The notes: generated by a model from the letters alone, not told the origin. Counted from the first letter of the stretch, positions 1 to 12,310 are shown. The stretch: DNA of 64,000 bases from Limnanthes douglasii subsp. nivea (GCA_036936605.1 JAUPFV010000005.1:6966345-7030344), one strand, 5' to 3'. Numbers and translations: made by a program.

Positions 1-256
1 CTTTAGATAGCTAGAATTTAAGTAGCTTTAAATTATTTGCACTCTGAGAGTATTTAGATTCTCCGGCTAGAGTTTAAATAGCCCTTAGACCTTTCAGTCC
101 GGGTAGTATGACAAGAAACAGAATTTTGAAAATACTTAGAAGATTTTTGAAGAAGGCATCAAATTTTATTGAAAGCTCTCCGTGCCACCGAAGAGGGGAG
201 GGTATGCCCCCAAATATTTACATGGATGTTTAAACAAGTAAATATTTACATAAGTT
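1..256. other. Non-coding segment between integrase and aORF of RT-1
   Basis: No ORF is seen. Positions about 180-245 contain, on the minus strand, a GGGGGCATAC-type block followed by a GTGGC(A/G)CGG(A/G)GAG block. The same block follows integrase in RT-2, its duplicate and RT-4. The rest is AT-rich. Confidence 0.6.
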
Positions 257-3200
257 TTATTCCAAGTACATTCGAAGGTGTTCAATATTCCAAGGGTGAG
301 TTAAAACCCTGCCATCTTTGTCTTCCAACCAGTATGTCCCAGGCTTGATTCTTTCAACCACAGTATATGGACCCTCCCAAGTTGGGGCCAGCTTTCCGAA
401 GAGCTTTTCCTTAGTATGCAAGAAAACTTTCCTTAATACTTTATCTCCTGGTTGAAAATGTCTTCTTTTAACTTTATAAGCAAACCTACTTCTCATCAAG
501 CCCTCATAGTGTGCCATTCTAAGATGAGCTTTCACCCGTCTTTCTTTTATCAAATCAAGGTGATTTCTAATTGCCATCTCATTAGCCTGTCCGGAGAAGT
601 TATGAACACGAAAGGAGGGGAGTGTCTTCTCTATGGGGGCTACTGCATCCATTCCATAGACCAAGGCAAAAGGGGATTCTTGTGTTGCAGCCCCATGTGT
701 TGTCCGGTAGGCCCACAAGACTTCTTGTAGATAACTAGGCCACTTTCCAGCAGCCCCTTCCAAATTTTTCTTTAAACCGGACAGTATTGTTCTATTAGCC
801 ACTTCAACTTGCCCATTGGCTTATGGGTGGAAAGGTGAAGAAAAACAGTGCTGAATACCTCTTGAAGTACAGAAGCTTTCCATCTCTCTATTGTCAAACT
901 GTGGCACATTGTCTGTTGTTATTTTCTGGGGGACACCAAATCTGCAACATATGTTGGATAGAATGAATTTTATGACAGCTTTTGAGGTTGTCCCTGCCAA
1001 GGGGGCTGCTTCTATCCACTTCGAGAAGTAGTCAATGGCTACAATTATAGTTTTACGCCCTCCGGACGCCACAGGGAGAGGCCCAACTAAGTCCAATCCC
1101 CATCGAGCAAAAGGGATGGGCTCAGAAATTGATTCCAAAGGAATGGCTGGTACATGAATTTCATTGCTGTACCTCTGGCATGGGTCACACCTTCTTACCA
1201 GCTCCTTAGCATCTTTCATAATCAATGGCCAATAGTATCCGGAGAGTAGCACTCTTCTTGTTAAGGCTCTAAATCCACAATGGGCTGATCCCTCACCATC
1301 ATGCAATTCGGAGAGAACTGTCTGTGATTCATGATCCCCTAAACAACGTAGGAGAGGTTTTCTATAGGATTTTTTGTACAACACTTCTCTTAACATTAGG
1401 AAACCACGAGCCCTGTGCTTCAACGTTCTGTCTTGTGATTTATCCGAGGGCACGATGCCATCGGACAGGTATTGTATAAGAGGAGACCTCCAGTCTTGAG
1501 GCCGATTCACTTGTACTTCAAAGACTTCCTCTTTTATACCTTCATTGAGTTGAATAGAAGGGTTTTCAAGCACATGGATCCATGGGTAGGACTCCGTATA
1601 TACTATCGTTGCCAATGAGTCTGCTAGCTCATTTTCTGCCCGGGGGATGTGCTCATAGATAACAGCTTTAAATTTCAACGCTTCATTTTTTAGGAGGAGT
1701 AAATACTTGACCAATTGCTCCTTTCTAGCCTCTGATAGGCCCAAGGCATGGTGGACTAGCAACTGGGAGTCACTTAGTAGCTTGACCCTTTTAGCTCCAC
1801 AGATGTAGGCCAATTTTAACCCAGCTATAGCTGCTTCGTATTCGGACTCATTATTGGATGCCCTGAAAGCAAAACAAATAGCTTGGAACATGTTGTCCCC
1901 GTATGGGGAAGTGAGACATATCCCTGCCCCAGATCCCATGGTACTGGATCCTCCGTCTGTTCGGACAATCCACACTTTCTTGTCTTTTGAATCAGTAGGT
2001 TGTTCTGAATCCCTATCGGAATGGAATTCAACCAGAAAGTCAGCCACAGCTTGAGCTTTTACTGCTGTTCGGGGAGAAAAGTCTATGTCGAAGTCCCCCA
2101 ACTCTACTGGCCACTTTGTCATTCTGCTTGAAATGTCTGCTTTTTGAAGGACATTCTTTAAAGGGAAGGACGTTCGGACAATGATAGGATGAGCCTGGAA
2201 GTAGGGCCTCATTTTCCTTGCAGCTATCACCAAGGCTAATGCCAGTTTTTCAAGTTTCAAGTAACGCCTCTCAGCATCAATCAAGCTTTTGCTGATGTAG
2301 TACACTAGGTGAGGATTCCCATCAACCTCCCTCACTAGCACAGCACTGATAGCACAACTTGAAACAACCAGATATACAAAGAGAGTCTCCCCATCAATTG
2401 GTTTGAACAAAGTCTTGGGAGAGGAAAGATGTTTCTTGATTTCATTAAATGCTTCATTACACTGTGGTGTCCATTCAAACCCCTTTGCACCCTTCAAGGT
2501 TTGAAAGAATGGAGCACACCTGTCCGAAGACCTGGAGATGAATCTGTTCAAGGCAGCCAATCTCCCCGTTAATCGCTGTACTTCTTTAATGTTTCGAGGA
2601 GGCTCCATTTGGAACAAAGCATTGAGTTGGTCCGGGTCGGGCTGTATTCCATGCTCACTTATGATATACCCTAAAAACTTCCCGGACTGCACTCCGAACA
2701 CACACTTTTCAGGGTTTAGCTTTAAATTCACTTTGGCCAAGTTGGTAAAAGTTTCTTGGAGGTCGGACAAGTGCAACTGCTCATCCACGCTTTTCACCAT
2801 CATATCGTCAATGTAAACCTCCATATTTCTTCCAATTTGATCAGCAAATTCCTTGTTGACTAACCTTTGATAAGTAGCCCCAGCATTTTTCAAGCCAAAG
2901 GGCATCACCTTGTAGCAATGTAGACCCCTATCAGTGACAAACGTGGTATGCTCTTGATCTTTTGGATCTACTTGGATCTGATTATACCCGGAGAAGGCAT
3001 CCATGAAAGAGAGTAGCTTGTTCCCAGAAGTAGAGTCCACTAACTGATATATCCGGGGGACCGGATACAAGTCTTTTGGACAAGCTCGATTGAGGTCTGT
3101 GAAGTCAATGCACATACGCCATTTGCCATTCTTCTTTTTTACTAAGACAGGATTGGCAGTCCACAAAGGGTATTGAGATTCTTTAATGTGCCCCATCTTT

Positions 3201-3541
3201 GTGAGTATGTCAACCTCTTGCACTATGATATCAGCATTTTCTTTTGAGAAAGCTCTCCTTTTTTGTACCACTGGCGCCACATCTCTCCGGACAGATAGGT
3301 GATGGGAAATTACCTCTGATGGAACTCCAGTTACATCAACATTGCACCAAGCAAAAACATGCTGATGGTCTTTCAAGAATTTCAACATTCCTTCTTTCAG
3401 CATTGGTGGCATTTTGGACCCTATCTTGACGCTTTTTCCTTCTTCCAAGCAGTGTGTTTCAACCTCTTCAATCGGAATCAATACTCCAGGGGTCTCTCTG
3501 GGGTCTTCAATCAGAAAGGCCCTCAAACTGCTATTGATCAT
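257..3541 (-). pseudogene. pol: pol of RT-1: RT, RNase H, archaeal-type RNase H, integrase; one nonsense codon
   Basis: The polyprotein copies the element RNA into DNA and integrates it. From the ATG at 3541, reverse transcriptase covers about residues 125-290 with YIDDMM at 243-248. The first RNase H covers about 385-505. The archaeal-type RNase H covers about 523-647, with acidic residues at D529, E567, D591 and D641. Integrase follows, with an HHCC zinc region ending CDPCQRY and a catalytic core starting RWGLDLVGP. The frame is open for 906 codons, then stops at an in-frame TAA (821-823) inside integrase and continues in the same frame to 257. The second catalytic motif reads TDNVPQF, where the family has G after DN. 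The pol ATG overlaps the gag-protease stop by 11 nt in the next frame, which suggests reinitiation or frameshifting. I infer it is not functional as it stands. Confidence 0.93.
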
Positions 3542-5455
3542 TTATACGGACTGCCCCCAGCGTTCGTGGAGCCAAGGCAGTGGCATAGCATTCTCTTGCA
3601 ATCTTTTGGCTGCTCCGGACAACCCCAACCTGTCCCTGAACAGCATACTTTAAACACTGGTGGACTGTCGAAGCCACCGCATGCATCCTAGAGAGCCAAG
3701 ATCTCCCTAGAATAGCATTATAGCAAGTGGGACAATCCACCACAATGAAGAGTATTCTAACCATTTTCTTGAAAGGGCCCCTGCCCAATAACACTTCTTC
3801 TTCAAACTCTCCGATCACATCGGCTGAGCTGCCCGTAAAACCCACAATCGACCTGTCCGACTTCTGAATCACAGCTGGATTTTTCATTTTCTTGTAGGTG
3901 TTTAAAAAGAGGATATTGGCAGAGCTTCCAGTATCCACCAAAAATTGCCTTATCTCATTGCCCCCTATAGATGCTCCTATGACAACAGCATCCTCATGAG
4001 GGCCAGCAATATCTCTCAAATCATCATCATCGAAGACTATGAATGGGAATGAGTTTGGAGATTGATAGGATGTCATGCCTCCTTCTAGCTGGGAGGCTAA
4101 ATTATGAACATGCCTCTTTCTTGAAGAAGCAGTAGGAGCAGTCATTGTGTCCCCTCCGAAAATCGTCAGTGACTCGAAGAATTTAATGACCCCGGAGACT
4201 GTCTTAGAATACTCCTCTATGGCACCCACCTTATTTCGTGTTGGATCAGGATCCAAGTATTCAGATTCCACATCAAACCTTTCAACTATTACCATAGCCC
4301 CCTCCGGGGCAGCATTACCCGGACCAACCCGGTGAGTGTTGTCAGGCCTGTTGCCTCCTCTTCTTTTAACGTATGCACCCAACTTTCCCCTTTCAATCAA
4401 GTTTTGTACCTCTTGTTTCAATGCTATGCAATCATCAGTGGTATGGCCTATATCATTGTGGTATTGGCAAAAGGAGTTGTTACGATGCTCTCTGGGAGAT
4501 TGCAAGGTTGCTGGTCTCCGGTAGTGTACCTCATCTTTTGTTTTATCGAAAATGGTTGCCACAATTTCTTTGAGTTCTGCAAACCATTCCGGTTGGACCC
4601 ATGGCCCTCTTTTGTTTCTAGACTGTTGACTTTGAGCAGGAGCAGCTGGTTGAGACTGAGCTTTTCCCCTACCATGCCCCTGTCCGGTTTCTCTGGCTTT
4701 ATTCCCGGATTGGTTTTGATTTGGAGTTGGTGCCACCGGGGTGGATCTCACCTGTCTGTGCACCCTGGTCTTTTTTGTTTCATCAACATTTATTTGCTTG
4801 CCAACTTGGTTTAGCAATCCTCCCCAGGTCATGGCTTTCTTCCTGGTCACCGAATCAGCCAGGTTGCCTGGGTTCAAACCTTGTCTTAGGGATGTTATTG
4901 CCACTTGTTCGAAGCAATCAGCCAACCCGTTTTTTGTGTTCACAAAACGACTTATGTACTCCTTTAACGACTCATTTGGCTCTTGGGCACAATGGATTAT
5001 GGTATCTCCATTACCCTTCAGCTCCTTACTCCCCACAAACTGCCTTCGAAAGGCCACCCAAAAAGTATCAAAGTCTTTGATACAACCCTGAGGCAGGCTG
5101 TTGTACCATTTCAGAGCACTCCCCGTGAAGGATTGGGAGAATGCCCTACAGAGTAGTTTATCATCATCATCAAAGTTCATCATGAAGTTCTTGAATTGCT
5201 CCAGATGATTGTCCGGATCAGTACTGTCATCGTACTTCTCCATCTTGGTACTGTCAAACCTCTTGGGGAGGTTCCCGAATAGAATTTTAGAAGACAATGG
5301 AGATTGCCTCCAATTCCTTCCACGACTGAAACACAGTATCCTCATTAGGAGTTGCAAAGATACCTGGCTCATCATGGAAGGCAAAAGGATCCATCAGCAT
5401 CCGATCTACATGCCTCCGGTTGTGAGATGATCCTTTTCCAATATGCCTTTTCATC
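3531..5455 (-). pseudogene. gag: gag-protease of RT-1, N-terminally truncated
   Basis: Gag forms the particle and the C-terminal protease matures it. The open frame covers 3531-5384. It holds a Retrotrans_gag core beginning NWRQSPLSSKI, with LKWYNSLPQG and LKEYISRFVNTKNGL, then a zinc-knuckle-like CQYHNDIGHTTDDC and an intact protease motif LVDTGSSANILF. Upstream of 5384 coding continues in another frame (RRHVDRMLMDPFAFHDEP). A one-base difference from RT-4 near 5330 therefore breaks the N-terminus. Coding similarity ends near 5455, so the first part of gag and the 5' LTR are lost. The ATG of pol lies inside the last codons. Confidence 0.88.
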
Positions 5456-6090
5456 CTCCCCTAGATCCCCGACATTCTCAAGATATATATAGACCCGTCC
5501 AACTTTTCCCTGCTGTCAATACTACTCAGTCTCCTTTTACCACCTCGACAGCTGCATGCAGTATTCCTGTATTGACCATGCATAACCTTAGCCATTTGCC
5601 TATCGATGAAAGTCAAAACCCTTCACCCATGCAGGTCGAGACCAGTAACAACCCTACCTTTTTTCCCTCTGTTGACCATATCACCCATTCTCACATGCAA
5701 ACCGCAAGCTTCACCTTAAACTGCTTAAACAAATTGTCCTCTATAACCTCCGTTTCCAGCAAGTATATTTTCAACTCGGTCATACCTGTCCAACCATCTC
5801 ACACATCTATCTCAAATCCTTTAACCCCCACTAGCTTCCTCACCACAGCCATCCAAACACTTCAAAACTATTTCTTCCAATCCTCTCCTCAAACTGTCTC
5901 GCATATGCAGCAAACTTTCTCTATTCTTATCCTCACTTCTAACTATGCTAGCACCAGTACACCCAAGCTTAACCCGATCTCCTCCCTGAAAGCTTTCTCG
6001 AGTCTTATCCCGGCTGAAACAGTAAATACCATGTGATTTCTTGTGCTTTTAGGTTTTCTGCTCTATTGGAATCCAATCGAGCGCTTCCTT
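5456..6090 (+). repeat. LINE-like dispersed repeat, copy 1 (partner at 63092-63690)
   Basis: From GATCCCCGACATTCTCAAG onward this segment aligns base for base, with substitutions and short gaps, to 63092-63690. The similarity ends after GATCGAGCGCTT-like sequence at both sites. An open frame from 5443 to 6036 encodes a Ser/Thr/Pro-rich polypeptide with no domain I recognise. It sits directly upstream of a DUF4283 fragment, so I infer it is the 5' part of an old LINE. It abuts the broken gag of RT-1 at its left edge. Confidence 0.7.
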
Positions 6091-6283
6091 TCAAAACCCA
6101 CCTGCTACTCGCTTCAACCAGACTCACATACATCTCTGCAACAATACGACATCCATACCTTCCTAGCTCCTTCATGAAACAGCCCCTCTAGCTAACACCC
6201 ATCCGTCTACACCCGGTACCACCTATCTATCCAGAACCTGAGCTTGCATTGTTGCCCCAGAGGAGGACACCTGATCCCCCATG

Positions 6284-6890
6284 GCCATTGAAAAAACCAA
6301 CGACATATGTATTGACAAGGACATTCTTATCTTCCTCGAGGATGCTCTAACTGGTGAAAAAGAGGACTGAGCTAAATGTCTATCTGGATATTTATTTCAA
6401 AGGAAAGAGCCACTTCACATGTCCACTCACTGGCCAACCATGTTTGGGGAACTCTCGGACTTTAAGAATGCAAGCCGACTCTGTCCAACCATTTTTTTTT
6501 CAAGTTCTCCTCCGAGAACAATGTCATGCAAGTACTCGAACGGGCTCCCTGGTTTTTCAGTAGTAATCTTGTCTTTCTCAAACGATGGGCTCCCATGGAA
6601 ACCCTACAAAATAAAGCTCTCAACGTGATCCCTTTGTGGGTAAAATTCCATGGTATTCCATATGATCTTTGTTATGAAAAAGGATTGAGCATTATTGGGA
6701 GATTTCTAGTTACCCCGATCTACGTTGATAGCCAAACTATCAATTGTTCTTGCCTCAACTATGCTCAAATCTGTATAATTATACAAGCATCAACCTCCTT
6801 CCCATCTTCTATCACCATCGACTGTTTGGGCAAGGAACATGTCATATATTTGGTTGATGCCTTCGTCCTTTCGACATTAATATAGTGTAA
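6284..6890 (+). pseudogene. LINE ORF1 (DUF4283) fragment
   Basis: Plus-strand reading in shifting frames gives an N-terminal part starting MAIEKTNDICIDKDI. It then gives APWFFSSNLVFLKRWAP and NVIPLWVKFHGIPYDLCYEKGLS and ends with TIDCLGKEHVIYLVDAF. The W.K..G.P......GLS pattern is the DUF4283 fold found in ORF1 of plant L1 LINEs and related zinc-knuckle proteins. A stop near 6369 and frame changes show it is dead. No endonuclease or RT follows, so it is a fragment. Confidence 0.72.
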
Positions 6891-7902
6891 TTGTTAGTAG
6901 GAAATGAGGCAAAAATATATTTGGTTTCATTTGTGGCTCCTCCGCATTTATCTTGTGGTGGGATTAAAAATCACCTAAACTTATGACACTTGAGAAATTT
7001 TGACAAGTAAAGACTAACAACAACATATTGGATGAACTTAAAATGAGTGTATGAAGAACACTTGTATTTTATTTATGATATGGATTACAAAATGACATCT
7101 TTTTTTGTTACTACTATTCTCACTAGATTTCACGTACCATGGCAAATGAGACATTATCTTCTTATATAGTGGTCTTGACTTTGAGGAATCTTTGGTTGCT
7201 GCCTCCTTATTAGTGCAACCCTTTTTGGGTCTTGAGATGCTATATCATATAGAGGTACGTCCTTAGGTATTACTTTATCGTACACTATCAGACACGGTTT
7301 CCGTACATTTTCAGACACGATTTTTTTACACTTCGACAACACTCGGGAGAGGGGGGGGGGGGGAACGACGAAGGCTAAGTGTTTGTTAATGATTGTAGAG
7401 CCATCAAGCACATTTTTGTTCCGAGATTATTGCACGGGTTTACGAGCCTCTCTTTTCCTTACTTCAATTTGGTTGTGCCCCACTTAGATGATATTTCATG
7501 ATATATCAATAACTTCTCTCACTTATTTTCTTGCTCACAAGTGATTGGAGTGCTTCGGTTATGATATCACACAAGTGTGTGGTTTAGTAACCCTTTGTCT
7601 TCAAACGGATGTTATGTTGTGTATGGGTTTCACTTGGTGAGAAGTTTTTCCCTTTATTCAAAAGTTATTTTTGCATTTTCTTTTAAGGGAGGGTTTACTT
7701 AATGAGACCAAGTCGATGCAGAGCTAAGGTCAAGATGATGCTGAGTTGAGGTCGAGCAAAAAGATGTCGAGCTAAGGTCAAGTTTATGCCGAGTTGAGGT
7801 CGATCGAGGTTAAGCTTTCTTTTTATCGCAAGGCTTCCGAGTGAGGCTTCTAAGAACTATTTACTTCGAAGAATATTTCTTTATACTCATAGAGCGAGTT
7901 GG
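6891..7902. other. Unassigned spacer with a poly-G run and short direct repeats
   Basis: No gene is recognised. A run of 13 G lies at 7351-7363. At 7700-7815 the motif GAGCTAAGGTCAAG / GAGTTGAGGTCGA recurs two to three times with a period of about 45 bp. A minus-strand frame at 7154-7411 has no recognisable domain. Confidence 0.5.
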
Positions 7903-8760
7903 TCATAAAGAAGCCTGAGCATCGGCTGAGCAAGGACGAGTTGATCTTATAACTTGTAAAATTTGAATGAGGTTAACCTGATGTTTGAGTGACGTCAAGT
8001 TTTTGGATGCTTTTCTCAGATTCGGGCAAGGTAGTATTTTTCCCTTTTTTGTGTCACTTTCTGAGTATCCACAGGTTTGACCATATATCTCTAAAGGGCT
8101 ATATTCAACACTGTCATCCATATTTTCGTCCATCACTTATGGTCTATATTTTAAATGTTTACTGGTTGAATGCCAGAATTTCTTCGTCAATTAAAGGGAG
8201 CATAGTAATTGTAGTTTAAGGATTTTTTGTTATGGTTGGCCCCGATGGAAGTTTAGTTATGATGGTTTCTCCCCCCGTAATTGGAACATGTGTGGAGGAA
8301 TCCCTAACAACGGAGGATTACTCAACTATATTTTCAGTTGATCTATCTGATGTAGAAGGTTTGTTTTTTTTATCTTACACAGCCTCGTAATTTGGCGTAA
8401 GGTGCTCTCACTAACATCTGATCCCATGGAAATGAATGTCGAGGGACTCCTTATGACTAGTTTTCCCTCTGTTTTAAGATAACTTGACTGATTATGGAGT
8501 GCGAGTGAGAGATGTAGATGATTGCATTGTTTAGCTAGGTTTATAAGCAAATCAATGTTTATTGTATGGGAAAACTCCATCGTAATTTATAGATTGAGCT
8601 ACAACCACTATACATGAAGAAACGGGTAACCCAACAGCAGGGCTAGCCTTTTTTTTTCTTCTTGAAAATCAGATAAATTGAGCCAACCCTCTTTGATAAG
8701 AGTGTTCCTGGCTGTGAACATACAAACCCTAGAAAAATTATGGGAAACCAAATTAACAAC
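7903..8760 (-). pseudogene. N-terminal fragment of a Tat-element antisense ORF (aORF)
   Basis: The minus strand from about 8760 begins with a peptide like FTARNTLIKEGWLNLSD. It matches the aORF start of the RT-2 copy at 48379 (FTAMNALINGGWLNLSE). Further in, MGSDVSES matches the conserved FIAMGSD segment of the other aORFs. The frame 8136-7903 (ENMDDSVEYSPLEIYGQT) matches EEVKEDSIEYAPFETDISGQT of RT-4. The homology then stops near 7900, before the PF04195 core. Unlike the RT-2 copies, no hAT-like MITE interrupts this one. Its position just before the LTR of RT-2 marks the 3' end of another Tat element. Confidence 0.75.
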
Positions 8761-9246
8761 TAACGAAGTTAAAAGAGAATGAGGATTATTTTCAGAAAGC
8801 TATCTCTTTAGTAATTCAATATTTTTCTTCTCAAATTACCAACAGTGAAAAATAAAGAAGTTTCTTATAAATTTTGAAAAACACTTGAATACCCCTAGTA
8901 AGAAATATGAATCAACGCAGTAGCTAGGGGGGCTACAAAGGAGTATAACCGCCTATCTCCATTGATTAGGTGATTTTACTTAGAACGAAACAAGTTCTTG
9001 GGGCTGATTACAATTTGATACATGTCTTTAAAAAGTAATTGGTCCAAATTTCTAAATATAGGATATTAATCAGTTTTAAGAATACTCATTGGGCGTAGTT
9101 TGAATTTGGTTCGAATATGCTTAGATTTCGTAAAATCTTCTTAGAGAGCTAAGGGGGCTAGATGATAGGGTCAAATTCTATTGGAGGACAAAAGGGTGAG
9201 GTAGTTCGGATTTCTCTTAGAAGGTAGTTTAGACTTATAATAAGAG
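8761..9246. other. Region between aORF start and LTR repeats
   Basis: AT-rich, without a convincing gene. It is weakly similar to 48400-48890 in the RT-2 duplicate, where it separates the aORF start from the LTR. It probably holds the upstream region of the antisense transcript. Confidence 0.45.
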
Positions 9247-9821
9247 CAATGTTGAGTAAGCTATGTGTCTAGTATAGTAAGCTAATTGCCTCGTTCACTT
9301 AATCCTGGGTCTCCAAGTCCACTAATTTAATCCAAATGTTTTAAACCGATCTGGTTGGTGATGGATCTTCATAATATTATGAATAGATCCAAAAACAACA
9401 TTTAATCGGTTGGTACATTCTCTTTCTACATATTACATACTTGCACCTCAATTATCTCTCTACCCTCTATCCAAAATGTAATACTTAGTCTAAAAACTTA
9501 CCAAAAATACCCTCAGATAAGAAATTATCTTCACCAATGCTGAGTAAGCTAAGTGTTTGATGACTAAGATGTGTACCTATTTTGAATGTTATTGGGCCTA
9601 GGGGCTCATAAAACCGTCTTGCACTCGCAATCCATCTTGATTGGCCCTTGGACCCAAATTATTCTATAAATTGTCCAAAAATAGCATTAAATGGGTTGGT
9701 TAATTCCGTCTCTACATATTAACAGGTGAAACTTTTATTATCTCTTTATCCACCACTCAAAATTTAACTCATTATCCAACCGTTACCTTTAATACCCTCC
9801 GACCCGATTTAATCAATATCA
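9247..9821 (+). repeat. 5' LTR of RT-2, present as two tandem LTR-like units
   Basis: Two degenerate units of about 290 bp (9247-9534 and 9535-9821) share CAATG(T/C)TGAGTAAGCTA at their start and a segment around CATTTAAT(C/G)G(G)TTGGT. They also share CTACATATTA and an AATACCCTC block near the end. The second unit holds an LTR that starts TGATGACTAAG at 9558 and ends ...ATCA at 9821. It matches the 3' LTR at 48897-49118. TCTATAAATTG near 9663 is a TATA-like box. Confidence 0.65.
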
Positions 9822-9823
9822 GA

Positions 9824-9842
9824 TTGGCGACCATAGTGGGAG
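9824..9842 (+). other. Primer-binding site of RT-2
   Basis: TTGGCGACCATAGTGGGA follows the LTR end by two or three bases. RT-4 has nearly the same sequence (TTGGCGACCACAGTGGG) and RT-3 has TGGCGCCGTCTGTGGGAA at the same place. This position and form are typical of plant Ty3/gypsy primer-binding sites. Confidence 0.7.
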
Positions 9843-9901
9843 CGGAAGATGCCCAAATATCAGTAATCAAAACCTAATCGACCCTCGAAGGTCTTTGAGA
9901 C

Positions 9902-12310
9902 ATGGGACCCGATATGCAGATAAATCATCCACTTGAAAATAAGAGGGTCAGAGAAAATGATGAGCCTGTGAATGCATCCCAGGTAAATCACAATGGTGAG
10001 GAAAGACTCTTTGTGCAGGAGGAGCGTGATCAACTCAAAGCAGAGATTGAGGCACTTAATGCCAAAACGCAGATGGAGAAATATTTGGGTTAAAAGAATT
10101 CATTAGAGCACCCCAAACGTGATGAGCCAGATCCTAACCTCAAGTAAATTTCAGATGATTAATTCTTTATAGCCCACAAAGAATCTAAAAAATAACACAA
10201 GCTAAACATTGTACAAGTACATCAGATTCAATTAAGGGCTCAATACCTAATCAAATTCAGAATTTTATTCTTCCTCATCAAGTAATGACCATGGACGAAA
10301 AAAATAAAAAAGTTAGTTAAGAACTATGGTAAGAAGCTTCCGAAATCAAGTAAACAGGATTCCACAGTAAGGAAAATAGATCAGAAGGGTAAATGGAAGA
10401 AGAAGTATTATTAAGGAAAAATTAAAGGATCGATAAACCATAGCATAAATCATTTGCTAAGTGATCAATTTGTTATACAATCCCAGCCTAGTATATTTTC
10501 CACTCCAGATGAAGATCACATGTTCAGCCAATGCCATAATTGGAGACAATCACCATTATCTTCGAAAATCTTATTCGGACATCTGCCTAGGAATTTTGAC
10601 GGTTCAAAGATGGAGAAATATGATAGAAGTCAGGATTCTGATAATCATCTCGAACAATTTAAAACAATTATGATGATTTTTAATAATGAGAATAAGTTAC
10701 TATATCGAGCTTTCTCCCAAACATTTAAGGGTAGTTCCCTAAAGTGGTATAACAGATTACCCCAAGGATTACTCAAGAATTTTGATATGTTCTCAATAGA
10801 ATTCCAAATACAGTTTGTAAGAAGTAAAGAACTCAAAGGGAATGGTGACGCAATAATTTATTTTGCGCAATATCTGAATGAATCACTGAAGAATTACATT
10901 AGCCATTTTGTAAATACTAAAAATGGGTTGGCTGTTTATTTTTAGCAAGTAGCCATAACTTCACTTTGGGAAGGGTTGTTGGCCAGAGAAATGGCTAATT
11001 CAGTGACTTGGAAAAAAGATTACACCTAGGGTGGATAGTTGAACCAGGTCAAAAGGCAAAATATTGTGGAGGAAACCAAAAATTCGAGGAAGCCTCATCA
11101 ATATAAGTCAGCACCCATAATTTTTGTGCCACAGGCTAGTAATAGTCACAGGCTACATTCAATAATCGACCTAGGGACTTATACTAAAGTTCTCATCGGC
11201 CTCGACATAGTCAATCAAATCAGGGTCAACAATCAAGGCTTAAGAGGGAATCAATGGGTCCAACCTGAGTACTACCCCAAATAAATTGAAAATATAGCCA
11301 CCGTTTATGAAATAAAAAATAATGTTGTACAATTTCGGAGGCCAACATCCATTTAAACTCCAAGAGAAAATCAAACTACACGGCTTTGTAGGTACGATAA
11401 TGATGTGCAACGCGATACTAAATATTTTATTTCCCTAAAGCAAGAGATACAAGAAATTATTGAAAACACAAAGCTAGCCACTTTTGTAAAGCCGCGAGAG
11501 GGTAACAGACAATCTAGTACTAGGTAAAAACCTATACCAGTGGGGCTCAAGCTGCATCACCCAATGTCCGGAGGCAAAATGGGGAGACATCTAAACAAGA
11601 AAGTACCATAGTAATATTTGAACATTTCCATGTGGATTCGGAGTACTTAGATCCTGATCTAGATCATAATAAATCAAAATGGTAGTAGAAAGTGCGGGAA
11701 AATTGTACGAATTGTGTCATTACTTTGAATGATTAACTATTTTCAGAGGATATATAGTGACAGCACCCTCAATTTATTCTAGAAAAAGACATATGGTTAG
11801 TTTAACCACACATTTGGAGAGAAATACGTCTACACACCTCTATCAAAGCCCTTATATTTTCATAATATTTGTTGAAGACGACTTGAGGAGGGTTGGAGGC
11901 CTATATGAGGATGATGTGGTGATAGACGTATCAATCGAATGCACTAAGATCCGAAGAATTTTAATTGACACACGTATTTCAGCGGGTGGTTTATTTTTAT
12001 CCACTTATAAACAGATGAAAATTATTTCGGTTATCTAACGATCAAATAGACTATAATGAGAGTTTGAAAGTGTAGAATTATTGGGTAAAAAACCATCTAA
12101 GCAAATGGAGAGGGTTCTGCTTGTAGTGGTAGATTGTCCTACCTTTTATAACTTAATATTCGACAGCTTCTAGTTATCAAGGATGCATGCATTAGCATCG
12201 ACGGTTCACCAATGTATGAAATACGCACTTGGAAGCCAAGTAAGGGTGGTTTGAAACAACCAAAACATAGCTAGGGAGTGTTATGTCACCGCTCTTCCTC
12301 CAAAGTATTT
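9902..12310 (+). pseudogene. gag: gag-protease of RT-2, heavily degraded
   Basis: The N-terminus (9902-10093) has the coiled stretch ERDQLKAEIEALNAK, matching ERDRLKAEIEALRAA in RT-4. The gag core lies at about 10530-10945 (NWRQSPLSSKILFGHLP, LKWYNRLPQGL). The linker and zinc-knuckle region follow with several stops. The protease region, about 11757-12040, reads LIDTRISAGGLF where the active family motif has DTGSSAN, so the catalytic motif is destroyed. Many TAG/TAA codons stand at places where RT-1 has tryptophan or glutamine codons. Confidence 0.85.

Larger units (their letters stand above)
1..5455 (-). mobile_element. Ty3/gypsy Tat-lineage retrotransposon RT-1, 5'-truncated
   Basis: This is a retrotransposon on the minus strand. 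Reading right to left it holds gag, aspartic protease, reverse transcriptase, RNase H, a second (archaeal-type) RNase H and integrase. The second RNase H places it in the Tat lineage. Positions 1-256 are the non-coding segment after integrase, and the window edge cuts off the aORF and 3' LTR expected further left. The gag start is missing: similarity to RT-4 stops near 5455, where an unrelated LINE-like repeat begins. It is the best preserved gag-pol in the window and closely related to RT-4. Classification rests on domain order and motifs seen directly; the lineage name is family knowledge. Confidence 0.9.

Noticed and set aside
5443..6036. A 197-residue plus-strand protein-coding host gene
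   Set aside because: It is repeated at 63092-63690 with a broken frame and is followed by a DUF4283 fragment, so a LINE-derived repeat is more likely.
7351..7363. Run of 13 G as a possible quadruplex or regulatory element
   Set aside because: A single homopolymer in unassigned spacer; more likely slippage or an assembly-length artefact.
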